A DNA stretch of 64,000 bases from JBDTSW01 sp963799815 (GTDB taxonomy: Bacteria; Actinomycetota; Thermoleophilia; Solirubrobacterales; 70-9). The stretch is taken from the NCBI GenBank assembly GCA_963799815.1, contig CAWCYG010000004.1:806001-870000 (forward strand). The letters run 5' to 3'. The notes beneath the pieces were generated by a model. The model saw only the letters and a list, made by a program, of their open reading frames with translations. It was not told the DNA's origin and ran no database searches. Shown here piece by piece: positions 25,306 to 34,173 of the stretch. A program made the position numbers and the translations under genes. Numbering within the stretch: position 1 is the stretch's first letter; every line of letters starts with the position of its first letter.

Positions 25306-27762
25306 TCAGTCACGGAGCGATCCTCCGATCCGCGTGAGCGCTCGTTCGATCGCGTCGCGGCGGGTCGCGACCTCCTCGTCTGTGAGCGTTCGATCGCGCG
25401 CACGAAACTCGAGTCGCAGCGCCACGCTCTTGCGGCCCGCCCCCGCCTGCTCTCCGCGGTAAAGGTCGAAGACCTCCGCAGCGACGAGCAGCTCGCCGCC
25501 ACCCTGCAGCACGGCGTCGCGAATCGCCGCCACACTGGTCGCCTCGTCCACGATCACCGCGACGTCTTGATAGACGGGCGGGTGCGTAAGCACGTCTTCG
25601 TACCGCTCACGTCCGTAACGCGCGGCCGCGACCAGCGGGGCGAGGTCGACCTCGAACCCGCTCGCGCGCTCCAGTTCCCAGGTCTGGCACACCAGCGGGT
25701 GAATCTCGCCCACCCAGCCGATCGCCTCGCCCTCCACGAGCACCGCGGCAGCGCGTCCGGGATACAGGAAGGGCTCGGCGCCGGTCACCACATCGAGCTC
25801 GACGCCAAGCTGATCGGCGAGGCTTTCGAGGGTGCCCTTGAGCGCGAAGAAGTCCGCCTCGATCTGATCGAGCCTCCAGTCCGCCGGCCGCAACGCGCCG
25901 ACGGCAAGGCAGCCGATGCGGTGCGGCTCGAAGGCCGGGGCTGCTCGCTCGCCCGCGAAGCTGCCGCCGAGCGGACCCCCTTGCTGCGCACCCTCGCGCA
26001 GGTAGACGCGTCCGGACTCATACACGCCGACCCGGTCCGCGCCATGGGAGACGTTGTGCCGGGCGACGTCCAGGAGCGAGCCGATCAGGGTCGTCCGCAG
26101 GCACGAGTGGTCTTGTGAAAGCGGGTTCGAGACACGGATCGCACCAGCCCGCGGATCGCCGTCGGGGATGCGCAGGCGGGCGGGCATTCCGAGGTCGGTG
26201 AGGCTGAGCGTGACGACGCCATCGAAGCCGAGATCACGCATCGCGTCCTCCGCGCGGCGGCGCAGACGCTGCTCGCGTGCGAGCATGCCGGCCCTGCCGC
26301 TCGACTCCGGGAGGGTTGACGGCAGGTTCGGGGCATAGCCGTGGATGCGTCCTACCTCCTCGACCAGGTCGGCCTCGCGCGTCACGTCGTAGTAGCGGTG
26401 GAAAGGCACCAGCGCCTCGAGGCTCTCCCCGTCTGTGGTCACCTCGAACCCGAGGCGCTCGAGATAGTCACGCGCCTGCCCGGGCTCGACCGGCATCCCG
26501 AGGAGCCGTTCCACGCGGCCGGCGCGCAGCCGCACGGACCGACGCTCCGGGATCTCGGCTGCGGCGTCGATCGTCCCCGGGACCAGCCGTGCACCGCAGA
26601 GCTCGACCATGAGCTGCGAGGCGACGCGCTGAGCGCGGATCGCGAGCTCGGGATGGAGTCGCTTCTCGAAGCGGTTCGAGGCGTCCGTGCGCAGGCCGAG
26701 CTTGCGCGAGGTTCGCAGGATGTTGACCCCGTTCCAGGTCGCCACCTCGAGCAGGACGCGGGTGCTCGTCTCCGAGACCTCGGAGACCTCTCCGCCCATG
26801 ATCCCGGCGATCCCGGTAGGTCCGTTTCGGTCGCAGACGAGGACCGTGTCCGAGTCGAAGCTGCGCTCGGTGCCGTCGAGGGTGATCATGCGCTCGCCGT
26901 CGCGGGCGGCGCGGACGATGATCTCGCCCGCGGGCACCTCGTCGAGGTCGAACGCGTGCAGCGGCTGGGCGGTCATCAGCATCACGTAGTTCGTGATGTC
27001 GACGACGTTGTTGATCGGACGCATCCCCGCCCCGATCAGCCGTGCCTTCAGCCACAGGGGCGAGGGTCGGATCTGGACGTCGGCGAAGACCCGCGCGGTG
27101 AAGCGGGGGCAGAGCTCGGGTACCTCGACCCGAACCGAGGCGTAGTCGCTTGCCCTGTCGTCGCCGGCGGCCTCCGCATCCACCTCCCACGGCGCCGGCG
27201 CCAGCTCGGCGCCGGTCACCGCGTGCAGCTCGCGCGCGATGCCGTAGACGCCGAAGCAATCGACGCGATTCGAAGTTGGCTCGAGCTCGATGATTGACTC
27301 GGATACCGGGATCAGCTCGGTCAGCGGCGTGCCCGGCGCGGGACCGTCGTCGAGCACGACGATTCCGCCGGCGTCGTCGCCGATCTCGAGCTCGGTCTCG
27401 GAGAGGATCATCCCGTTCGACTCGACCCCCCGCAGCTTCGCCGCCCCGAGCTTCGTCCCATCCGCCATCACCGCTCCCGGCAGCGCCACCGGGACCGTCT
27501 GTCCGGCGGCAACGTTCGGAGCGCCGCACACGATCGTGCGGGCGCCATCCCCGGTCTCGACCTCGCAGACGCTGAGGCGGTCGGCGTTCGGGTGTCGGGA
27601 GGCGGACAGCACGCGCCCGACCACGAAGCCCTCGGTTGAAGGGGCTCCCAGGTGGGAGATCCGCTCGAGCTCGATGCTGTGCATCGCCAAGGTGTCGCCG
27701 ATCTCCTGCGGCCCGAGTCCGGGATCACAGTAGGCGCGCAGCCAGCTAAAGGGCACTTTCAT
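25306..27762 (-). CDS. pheT: Phenylalanyl-tRNA synthetase beta subunit
   Basis: Beta chain of the heterotetrameric enzyme that charges tRNA-Phe, 818 residues, the normal length. It starts MKVPFSWLRAYCDPGLGPQE. The EMAP-like tRNA-binding domain spans about residues 40-150 (VGRVLSASRHPNADRLSVCE). The B3/B4 editing region includes MRPINNVVDITNYVML and MTAQPLHAFDLDEV. The C-terminal anticodon-binding FDX-ACB domain closes the chain (VYQDVAVIVDEATSVAAIRD). It overlaps pheS by four bases. Confidence 0.97.
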   Translation of the reverse strand: MKVPFSWLRAYCDPGLGPQEIGDTLAMHSIELERISHLGAPSTEGFVVGRVLSASRHPNADRLSVCEVETGDGARTIVCGAPNVAAGQTVPVALPGAVMADGTKLGAAKLRGVESNGMILSETELEIGDDAGGIVVLDDGPAPGTPLTELIPVSESIIELEPTSNRVDCFGVYGIARELHAVTGAELAPAPWEVDAEAAGDDRASDYASVRVEVPELCPRFTARVFADVQIRPSPLWLKARLIGAGMRPINNVVDITNYVMLMTAQPLHAFDLDEVPAGEIIVRAARDGERMITLDGTERSFDSDTVLVCDRNGPTGIAGIMGGEVSEVSETSTRVLLEVATWNGVNILRTSRKLGLRTDASNRFEKRLHPELAIRAQRVASQLMVELCGARLVPGTIDAAAEIPERRSVRLRAGRVERLLGMPVEPGQARDYLERLGFEVTTDGESLEALVPFHRYYDVTREADLVEEVGRIHGYAPNLPSTLPESSGRAGMLAREQRLRRRAEDAMRDLGFDGVVTLSLTDLGMPARLRIPDGDPRAGAIRVSNPLSQDHSCLRTTLIGSLLDVARHNVSHGADRVGVYESGRVYLREGAQQGGPLGGSFAGERAAPAFEPHRIGCLAVGALRPADWRLDQIEADFFALKGTLESLADQLGVELDVVTGAEPFLYPGRAAAVLVEGEAIGWVGEIHPLVCQTWELERASGFEVDLAPLVAAARYGRERYEDVLTHPPVYQDVAVIVDEATSVAAIRDAVLQGGGELLVAAEVFDLYRGEQAGAGRKSVALRLEFRARDRTLTDEEVATRRDAIERALTRIGGSLRD

Positions 27763-28871
27763 CGAAACTGCTCCAGGACGCGCACGTCGTTGGAGAAGAA
27801 CTCACGCAGGTCCGGGACCGCGTGCTTGAGCATGGCCGGCCGCTCGATGCCCATGCCGAACGCGAAGCCCTGGACCGCCTCCGGGTCGTAGCCCTGCTCG
27901 CGAACGAAGCCGTAGACGTTCGGATCGACCATGCCCGCACCGAGGATCTCGATCCAACCGACGCCCTTGCACAGTGGATCCCGCTCACCATTCGGCAGCA
28001 GGCCGGTGCCATCGCAGCGGAAGCAGGAGACGTCGACCTCGACGCTCGGCTCAGTGAACGGAAAGAACCCCGGTCGGAAGCGGGTGGAGCGCTCGGGGCC
28101 GAAGAAGGCGCGAGCGAACTCGTCGAGAGTCCCCTTTAGGTCCGCGAGCGTGATCCGCTCGGCCACCGCAAGGCCCTCGACCTGGTGGAAGACGGGGCTA
28201 TGGGTGGCGTCGAACGGGTCGGAGCGATAGCACCGTCCCGGGACGACGATGAAGGTCGGGGGCTCCTGACTCTCCATCGCGCGCACCTGCATCGGCGACG
28301 TGTGAGTCCGCAGAACGACGTCCTCCGGCCCCGGCGCAAGCTCCTCGGAGCCGACCTGCAGATCCGGGCGCAGGGTCGCCGGGTCGACGTAGAACGTGTC
28401 CTGCGCCATCCGCGCTGGGTGCCCTGGCGGGTGGTTCAGCGCTGTGAAGTTGTAGTAGTCCAGCTCGATCTCGGGACCCTCCATGACCCGGTAGCCGAGG
28501 CCGACGAAGATGTCCTCGATCTCGCGCTGGGTGCGGATCAGGAGGTTCTGCGAGACCGACGGAAGGCGCGGCGAGCCCGGCAGCGTGACATCGATTTGGT
28601 CCTGCTCCAGGCGCCGATTTAGCTCGGCTTCCTCGAGCTCAGCGCGCCGCGTCCCGACCGCCGCCTCGAGCGCCTCACGCGCCTGGTTGGCCGCGGAGCC
28701 GGTTGGCCCCCGGTCGGAGGCCGGCAGCTCGCCGATCCCACGGAGGATCGAGGTCAGCTCTGACTTGCGGCCCAGGAACCGCACCCGCAGCTCCTCTAGC
28801 GCCTCGCTGCTCTCGGCGCCGGCGATCGCGGCCTCGGCGTCAGCGCGCAGGTTTGCGATCCGATCGATCAT
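27759..28871 (-). CDS. pheS: Phenylalanyl-tRNA synthetase alpha subunit
   Basis: Catalytic alpha chain of the phenylalanyl-tRNA synthetase, 370 residues. An N-terminal coiled coil (about 1-90) precedes the class II core, with motif 2 near VPGRCYRSDPFDATHSPVFH and motif 3 near GFAFGMGIERPAMLKHAVPD. The TALNHPPGHPAR-type segment is also present. Start ATG 28871 overlaps the stop of the upstream rRNA methyltransferase by four bases. Confidence 0.97.
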   Translation of the reverse strand: MIDRIANLRADAEAAIAGAESSEALEELRVRFLGRKSELTSILRGIGELPASDRGPTGSAANQAREALEAAVGTRRAELEEAELNRRLEQDQIDVTLPGSPRLPSVSQNLLIRTQREIEDIFVGLGYRVMEGPEIELDYYNFTALNHPPGHPARMAQDTFYVDPATLRPDLQVGSEELAPGPEDVVLRTHTSPMQVRAMESQEPPTFIVVPGRCYRSDPFDATHSPVFHQVEGLAVAERITLADLKGTLDEFARAFFGPERSTRFRPGFFPFTEPSVEVDVSCFRCDGTGLLPNGERDPLCKGVGWIEILGAGMVDPNVYGFVREQGYDPEAVQGFAFGMGIERPAMLKHAVPDLREFFSNDVRVLEQFR

Positions 28872-29599
28872 GGCCCCTTCACCACTGTGGAGTCCCCTTC
28901 GGCGGCGGCCGACGATATCCGCTGCAGGGCGATCGCCGCGGCGGCGGCGACGTTTAGCGATTCGGGGCCTCCTGAGCGCAGCGGGATCGTCCAGCGGGCC
29001 TCACAGGCAGAAACGACCGAATCCGGCAACCCCTCGCGTTCAGACCCGAGACAGATCGTCTGTGGCCCCGGCGCGGGATCGAGGTCCTCACCGCCAAGAG
29101 CCACGAGCGCCGCACGGGGCTCGGGCGTCGCTTCCACCCCGCCCCGGTGGAGGTCCACGGCGAAGATCGAACCCATGCTGGCGCGGACCGCCTTCGGCGA
29201 GTATGGGTCGGCGCAGCCCGGCCCAAGGACGACACTCCCCTCAACCAGTGCATCGGCGCAGCGGACCACGGCGCCAACGTTTCCCGGGTCACCGACCCCG
29301 TGCAGGTAGGCGCAGACGGGCGTCGATGGTTCGTACCACGCGATCGGCCAGGTTGCGATCACGCGCGTGCCCGAGCCGAGCGAAGAAGCCGAGTCGAGCA
29401 GGTCCGGCTCGACCTCCTCGCCCTCGTGCCCGGCGCCGGCGGCGACCAGAACGAAGGCCGGCTCGCGGCCCGCGCGCCGCCCCGCCTCGAGCAGGTCCTC
29501 GCCCTCGGTCACGAACAGGCCCTGATGCTCGCGGTGCTTGCGCTCGGCGAGCTTTCTGACGAGCTTCAGTTTTTCGTTGCTCTTGCTGGTGATCGTCAT
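28868..29599 (-). CDS. TrmH/SpoU-family RNA 2'-O-methyltransferase
   Basis: SAM-dependent methyltransferase of the SPOUT superfamily, 243 residues, acting on rRNA or tRNA ribose. An N-terminal substrate-binding domain (KLKLVRKLAERKHREHQGLF) is followed by the knot-forming domain with motif 1 (DPGNVGAVVRCADALV), motif 2 (CLGSEREGLP) and motif 3 (IPLRSGGPESLNVAAAAAIA). Such genes often sit between rplT and pheS. A terminator separates it from the end of rplT, so it may have its own promoter there. The exact target base is unknown. Confidence 0.9.
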   Translation of the reverse strand: MTITSKSNEKLKLVRKLAERKHREHQGLFVTEGEDLLEAGRRAGREPAFVLVAAGAGHEGEEVEPDLLDSASSLGSGTRVIATWPIAWYEPSTPVCAYLHGVGDPGNVGAVVRCADALVEGSVVLGPGCADPYSPKAVRASMGSIFAVDLHRGGVEATPEPRAALVALGGEDLDPAPGPQTICLGSEREGLPDSVVSACEARWTIPLRSGGPESLNVAAAAAIALQRISSAAAEGDSTVVKGP

Positions 29600-29621
29600 G
29601 GGCTGTTCGGTTCAGGACAAC

Positions 29622-29644
29622 AAAAAAAGGCGCCGAATGGCGCC
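29622..29644 (-). terminator. Rho-independent terminator after rplT
   Basis: On the minus strand GGCGCC-ATTC-GGCGCC is followed by seven T residues, a textbook intrinsic terminator. It lies 28 bases after the rplT stop and would end the thrS/infC-rpmI-rplT transcript, with partial readthrough feeding the methyltransferase and pheST. Confidence 0.88.
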
Positions 29645-29671
29645 CCGGGAGCTACTGCGCTGCGCTGCGCC

Positions 29672-30031
29672 TCAGGCAGCGGCAGCCTCCCGGGAGATCT
29701 CGGCGAATCGGCGAAACGCCTCGCGGTCGCGGACGGCGAGGTCGGCCAGTAGTTTGCGGTTGACCTCGACCTCAGCCAGCTTGAGGCCGTGCATGAACTC
29801 GGAGTAGCTCATGCCCTCCTGGCGCGCGGCGGCATTGATGCGCGTGATCCAAAGGCGCCTGAAGTCGCGCTTGCGCCGGCGACGGTCGCGATAGGCGTAA
29901 ACGCCGGAGCGCTGCACCTGCTCCTTCGCAAGGCGGTAGGAGGAGTGCTTGCGCCCGTAGTAGCCCTTCGCCTGCTTGAGGACCTTCTTCCGGCGACGAT
30001 TGCGCGCGACGGCGTTGGTGGAGCGGGAGAT
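29672..30031 (-). CDS. rplT: 50S ribosomal protein L20, probable AUC start
   Basis: Binds 23S rRNA early in 50S assembly. The conserved L20 sequence starts ISRSTNAVARNRRRKKVLKQ and continues through GYYGRKHSSYRLAKEQ to a total of 119 residues, the normal length. The codon at the normal start position is ATC (30031-30029), only three bases after the rpmI stop and eight bases after a GGGGGG ribosome-binding site. No ATG, GTG or TTG occurs in frame until 30917-30 is far passed and codon 39 (GTG 29917), which would remove essential rRNA-binding residues. AUC is a rare but known initiation codon, so a non-standard start or a base error must be assumed. Confidence 0.93.
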   Translation of the reverse strand: MSRSTNAVARNRRRKKVLKQAKGYYGRKHSSYRLAKEQVQRSGVYAYRDRRRRKRDFRRLWITRINAAARQEGMSYSEFMHGLKLAEVEVNRKLLADLAVRDREAFRRFAEISREAAAA

Positions 30032-30034
30032 GGC

Positions 30035-30241
30035 TCAGCCCCCCTTGCTCGTACCGAGCAGGCCCCGCACGCGGGCCCGGTCGGCCTTCTCGATCTCGAC
30101 CGGCCTGGCCATGCGCCGCTTTCGCTTCGGCGACTTCTTTTCGAGGATGTGGCTCGAGTACGCACGGCGTCCGCGCAGCTTGCCCTTCGCGGTCTTGCGA
30201 AACCGCTTCTTGGCGCCGGAATGGGTCTTGATCTTGGGCAT
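30035..30241 (-). CDS. rpmI: 50S ribosomal protein L35
   Basis: Small basic ribosomal protein of 68 residues, beginning MPKIKTHSGAKKRFRKTAKG, the universal L35 opening. GRRAYSSHILEKKSPKRKRR covers the middle. It lies between infC and rplT in the conserved order, 52 bases after infC and three before rplT. Confidence 0.97.
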   Translation of the reverse strand: MPKIKTHSGAKKRFRKTAKGKLRGRRAYSSHILEKKSPKRKRRMARPVEIEKADRARVRGLLGTSKGG

Positions 30242-30293
30242 GGCGACCGGCTATTGAAGCAGAGCCGGCGCTGGCGGCGACCGCGTCGGAGGG

Positions 30294-30917
30294 TCAGGCC
30301 GCCGCGGAGCCCTCGTCGGCCGGCTTCGAGGCCGGGTCCGCGCCATCCCCCGCTGCATCTGAGCCGTCGGCCCCGGCGTCGCGCTGCTGCTGTGCGAGCA
30401 GTTCCTTCGACGGCGCCAGCATCATGTGCATGTTGCGGCCCTCCTGCTGGGGCTCCGACTCGATCGTCGCGATCTCCGAGATGTCGTCGTACAGCCGCTG
30501 AAGGAGAGCCCGGCCGCGCTCGGGGTGCGCCTGCTCGCGGCCCCGGAACATGATCGTCACCTTGACCTTGTCCTTGTGGCGCAGGAAGCGCTCGACATGC
30601 CCCTTTTTCGTCTCGTAGTCATGGTCCGCGATCTTCGGGCGCAGCTTGATCTCGCGTACGTTCACCTGCTGCTGGTGCTTGCGAGCGGCCTTGGCCTTCT
30701 GCTCCTGCTCGTACTTGTACTTCGAGTAGTCGAGGAGCCGGGCGACGGGCGGGCGGGCCTCGGCAGCGACCTCGACTAGGTCCAAGTCGCGATCGCGCGC
30801 CATCTCGAGCGCCTCGGGCGTTGGGATCACGCCCACCTGCTCGCCGTTCTCGTCGATCAGGCGGACCTCGGAGATCCGAATCCGCTCGTTGATCCGGGTC
30901 GGATCCCTCTCGGGCAT
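30294..30917 (-). CDS. infC: Translation initiation factor IF-3
   Basis: Binds the 30S subunit, checks start codon and initiator tRNA, and prevents premature joining of 50S. From ATG 30917 the product begins MPERDPTRINERIRISEVRL with the IF-3 N-domain; DLVEVAAEARPPVARLLDYS and KYKYEQEQKAKAARK form the linker; the C-domain has EIKLRPKIADHDYETKKGHV and VKVTIMFRGREQAHPERG. An acidic Ala/Asp-rich tail of about 30 residues follows, as in other actinobacteria. GTG 30947 would add ten residues. IF-3 genes often start at rare codons; here a normal one is available. It follows thrS in the usual order. Confidence 0.95.
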   Translation of the reverse strand: MPERDPTRINERIRISEVRLIDENGEQVGVIPTPEALEMARDRDLDLVEVAAEARPPVARLLDYSKYKYEQEQKAKAARKHQQQVNVREIKLRPKIADHDYETKKGHVERFLRHKDKVKVTIMFRGREQAHPERGRALLQRLYDDISEIATIESEPQQEGRNMHMMLAPSKELLAQQQRDAGADGSDAAGDGADPASKPADEGSAAA

Positions 30918-31078
30918 CCGCCGGTCGAACCGTCGAGGGACCGGCACTAGTGGCGGCTGTCGGGAAGCTTCAAGCTAACCGGCGGTTGGGATTGGGAGGC
31001 GAGAGGGCAAGGGCACTGGCGCAGCTATTGGCGCGGCGTGGTTTCGGTGCCCGGCATCGCGGCGGAGTATAGACGCGC

Positions 31079-33022
31079 TCACTCGGAAGTCGTGATCTTG
31101 GCCGAAACGTCGCCCAGCGCTATCGCCCCTTGATCGCCTTGCTCGTGGGAGCGAAGGGCGACGGCTCCCGCCTCGGCCTCACGATCGCCGACCACCAGCA
31201 TGAAGGGGACCTTGGCGAGCTCCGCGGCGCGGATCTTCTTGCCGACCGACTCCGAGCGCTCGTCGACCTCGACCCTCACGCCCTCCGCTCGCAGCGCGCC
31301 CGCGACCCGGCGCGCATAACCGTTGTGTCGGTCCGCTACCGGCAGCACAAGCGCCTGCACAGGCGCGAGCCACGCAGGGAAGCGGCCGGCGTAGTGCTCG
31401 ATCAGGATGCCGGCGAAGCGCTCCATCGAGCCGATCAGCGCACGGTGGATCATCACCGGCCGGTGCTCGGCGTTGTCTTCGCCCTGGTAGCTGAGGTCGA
31501 AGCGCTCGGGCATTTGAAAGTCGACCTGACACGTGCCGCACTGCCACGAGCGACCGAGCGCATCGGTGACGTGAAAGTCGATCTTGGGACCGTAGAAGGT
31601 GCCTTCTCCGGGGCTCACGTCGTAGGCACGCCCCTGGCGGTCGAGCGCTTCGCGCAGCGCCGCCGTCGCGCTCTCCCACTCCTCGTCCGTGCCGATCGAC
31701 TTCTCCGGGCGGGTGGAGAGCTCCACGCGCACCTGATCGAAGCCGAAGCGTGCGTAGAGCTCGTCGATCGCCTCGCAGATCGAGTCGACCTCCTCGGGTA
31801 GCTGCTCGAGGGTGCAATACACGTGTGCGTCGTCCTGGGTGAACGACCGCACGCGCAAAAGGCCGTGGAGCACCCCTTCGCGCTCGTAGCGCCAGACTTG
31901 CCCGAACTCGGCGAGGCGCAGCGGCAGATCGCGGTATGAGTGACGCCCCGAGGCGTAGGCGAGGCAGGCGCCTGGGCAGTTCATCGGCCGCACGGCATAG
32001 GACCGGGCCGTCTCGTCGCGCTCGCGCTCGGAGGGCTCGGCGAAGAACATGTTCTCGCGGTAGTTGTCCCAGTGTCCCGAGCGGTGCCAGAGCTCCGTTT
32101 CGAGGATCTGCGGGGTCTTGATCTCCTCGTAGCCGCGCTTGCTGAGCTGCTCCCTCACCTCGGCCTCGATCAGCCGCAGGAGAACGGTGCCCCGTGGCAG
32201 CCAGAAGGGCATCCCCGGTGCCTCCTGGCGAAGGCTGAAAAGGCCGAGCTCGGGCCCCAGCCTGCGGTGATCGTTGGCACGGGCTTGCTCGAGGCCGTCG
32301 AGGTGCGCGTCGAGCTCTGCCCGCGAGAAGAAGGCCGTCCCGTAGATCCGCGTCAGCATCTGCCGCGTCTCGTCGCCCCGCCAGTACGCACCCGCCACCG
32401 AGTTCAGCTTGAAGGCCTCGATGCGGCCGGTCGACGGCCCGTGAGGGCCTTTGCACAGATCGAGAAAGGGCCCGTTCCGATACAGGGAGACGGTCTCCGC
32501 CCCCTCGTTCGCGATCAAGCCCTCGATCAGCTCGACCTTGTAGGGCTCCTGGTGTTCGCGAAACAGATCGAGGGCCTCTTCGGTTGAGATGTCCGAGCGT
32601 TCGAACGGCTCGTCCGCAGCGACGTGCGCCGCCATCGCCTCCTCGATCCGCGGGAGGTCGCTGTCGGAGATCGACACGCCCTCCGGGAACTCGAAGTCGT
32701 AGTAGAAGCCGTTCTCGATCGGCGGTCCGATCGATACCTTCGTGCCTGGCCACAGCTCCACGACGGCGGTCGCGAGCACGTGCGCCGTGTCGTGACGGAG
32801 TAGCTCTAGCGCCCCGGGACTTTTTGGCGTGACGATCTCTAGGGCCGCGCCGGATGGAACCGGCGCGGTCAGATCCCGCAGCTCGTGATCGACGTTGACG
32901 GCAAGCGCAGCGCTCGCAAGGCCCGGCCCGATTGCCGCGGCGGCGTCCGATCCCGTGGCACCGTCCGGTAGCTCCAGGGTGGAGCCATCGGGCAGGTTCA
33001 CCTCAATCGTGGTCGCGGCCAT
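31079..33022 (-). CDS. thrS: Threonyl-tRNA synthetase
   Basis: Charges tRNA-Thr, 647 residues. An N-terminal TGS domain (IEVNLPDGSTLELPDGATGS) is followed by the editing domain (HDTAHVLATAVVELWPGTKV, with the catalytic HxxxH pattern) and the class II core (RPMNCPGACLAYASGRHSYR; GTCQVDFQMPERFDLSY; RPVMIHRALIGSMERF). The C-terminal anticodon-binding domain ends the chain. About 130 bases separate it from infC. Only 93 bases lie upstream before the divergent acetyltransferase, too few for a T-box leader. Confidence 0.97.
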   Translation of the reverse strand: MAATTIEVNLPDGSTLELPDGATGSDAAAAIGPGLASAALAVNVDHELRDLTAPVPSGAALEIVTPKSPGALELLRHDTAHVLATAVVELWPGTKVSIGPPIENGFYYDFEFPEGVSISDSDLPRIEEAMAAHVAADEPFERSDISTEEALDLFREHQEPYKVELIEGLIANEGAETVSLYRNGPFLDLCKGPHGPSTGRIEAFKLNSVAGAYWRGDETRQMLTRIYGTAFFSRAELDAHLDGLEQARANDHRRLGPELGLFSLRQEAPGMPFWLPRGTVLLRLIEAEVREQLSKRGYEEIKTPQILETELWHRSGHWDNYRENMFFAEPSERERDETARSYAVRPMNCPGACLAYASGRHSYRDLPLRLAEFGQVWRYEREGVLHGLLRVRSFTQDDAHVYCTLEQLPEEVDSICEAIDELYARFGFDQVRVELSTRPEKSIGTDEEWESATAALREALDRQGRAYDVSPGEGTFYGPKIDFHVTDALGRSWQCGTCQVDFQMPERFDLSYQGEDNAEHRPVMIHRALIGSMERFAGILIEHYAGRFPAWLAPVQALVLPVADRHNGYARRVAGALRAEGVRVEVDERSESVGKKIRAAELAKVPFMLVVGDREAEAGAVALRSHEQGDQGAIALGDVSAKITTSE

Positions 33023-33100
33023 GTGCCCGCAATGCTAGATGCGAAGGCCTCGACGGACGCTCGTCCGTCCCGAAATCTCACACGGCTGGGCTGCGCCCGG

Positions 33101-33106
33101 TAGCTT
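33101..33106 (+). promoter_or_regulatory. Candidate -10 hexamer, leaderless start
   Basis: TAGCTT lies nine bases before GTG 33116 with no ribosome-binding site between. It fits the recurring hexamer-to-start spacing of the window and lies in the short gap divergent from thrS. Confidence 0.4.
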
Positions 33107-33115
33107 GCGTTCGCC

Positions 33116-34171
33116 GTGGCGACGATCCGACCGTTCGAGCGAACCGACGTGCCCGCCGTAGCGGGCCTGCTTCGGGCGAACATCCGGGACTGGAAGCACG
33201 ACGAGCGCTTCCTCGAGGGAATCCTGATCGATTATCCGTGGGCGGACCCCGAGCTGACATCGCTGGTGGCGACGGGCGGCGATGGAGAGATCCTGGGCTT
33301 CGTGGGTGCGCAGGCGAGGATGGTGCTATTCGACGGCGCGCCGGTGCGCGGCGTGTGCGTATCGCACCTCGCCGTCGTCCCCGGAGGGCGAGCCGGGGCG
33401 GCCGGTGCGCTGCTCTTGCGGCGGCTCCTCACTGGCGCCCAGGATCTGACCTGGTCCGACAGTGCCAACGAGGTCGTGGTGCGCATGTGGCGCACCTTCG
33501 GCGGCCATCTCGACCACGCCCGAGTCCTCGACTGGATGATCGTCCTACGCCCGGGGCGCTGGCTGCGCAGGGTTGCCGCGAAATCCCTGAAGGCGGGCGC
33601 CCCGAACCGCGCCGAGGCGCCGGTGGGTGCGCTTCCTTTTCACGCCGCCGGCCGCAGGCTGGCACCGCGCGCATTCCCGCCGCTTGATCCGGAGGTCGTC
33701 GGCGAGGATGCCTCGCCCGCCACCATCGTTGAGCACCTGGCCGAGATGACGAGGCATATCCGGCTTCGGGTGGACTACGGCGAGCCTCACCTCGAGCATC
33801 TATTCGGCCGGGTGGAGGCTGCCACCGGGCCGCTCACGCATCGCCTTGTTCGGCGTGCCGGCCAGCCGATCGGCTGGTATGCGTATCTGAGGCCGCTCGG
33901 CGGGGTCTGCCGCGTGCTGCACGTCGCGGGCTCGCCGACCGATGCCGATGCGGTCTTCGGCGAGCTTGTCGCCCATGCGAGAGCGAGCGGGGCGACGGCG
34001 GTCACAGGGCGAATGGAACCGTTCCTGGAGGAGCCGCTTCGCAACCGGATGGCGGTGCTCGGCTTCGCGCGAATGCCCGTGATCCACACGCACAACCCGG
34101 ACATTCGGGGGGTCCTCGCGACCAGCTCCTCCTTGCTCACGCAGCTCGAGAGTGAGTGGTTCGTCACCTGA
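33116..34171 (+). CDS. GNAT-family N-acetyltransferase
   Basis: A 351-residue acetyltransferase with two GNAT-like halves. The N-terminal half begins MATIRPFERTDVPAVAGLLR and has the acetyl-CoA region VSHLAVVPGGRAGAAGALLL, where the R-x-x-G-x-G/A pattern is loosely kept. The C-terminal half (about residues 190-330) also looks GNAT-like, ending in VTGRMEPFLEEPLRNRM. Similar two-domain proteins occur near polysaccharide genes. The substrate is unknown. It is three bases upstream of the GH26-like gene, so both are probably one operon. Confidence 0.75.
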   Translation: MATIRPFERTDVPAVAGLLRANIRDWKHDERFLEGILIDYPWADPELTSLVATGGDGEILGFVGAQARMVLFDGAPVRGVCVSHLAVVPGGRAGAAGALLLRRLLTGAQDLTWSDSANEVVVRMWRTFGGHLDHARVLDWMIVLRPGRWLRRVAAKSLKAGAPNRAEAPVGALPFHAAGRRLAPRAFPPLDPEVVGEDASPATIVEHLAEMTRHIRLRVDYGEPHLEHLFGRVEAATGPLTHRLVRRAGQPIGWYAYLRPLGGVCRVLHVAGSPTDADAVFGELVAHARASGATAVTGRMEPFLEEPLRNRMAVLGFARMPVIHTHNPDIRGVLATSSSLLTQLESEWFVT

Positions 34172-34173
34172 GT

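Noticed and set aside
31179..32753. 524-codon frame overlapping thrS on the same strand
   Set aside because: Arg-rich shadow of the thrS frame.
33023..33115. Possible T-box leader for thrS
   Set aside because: The gap is only 93 bases and lacks the T-box sequence and specifier hairpin.
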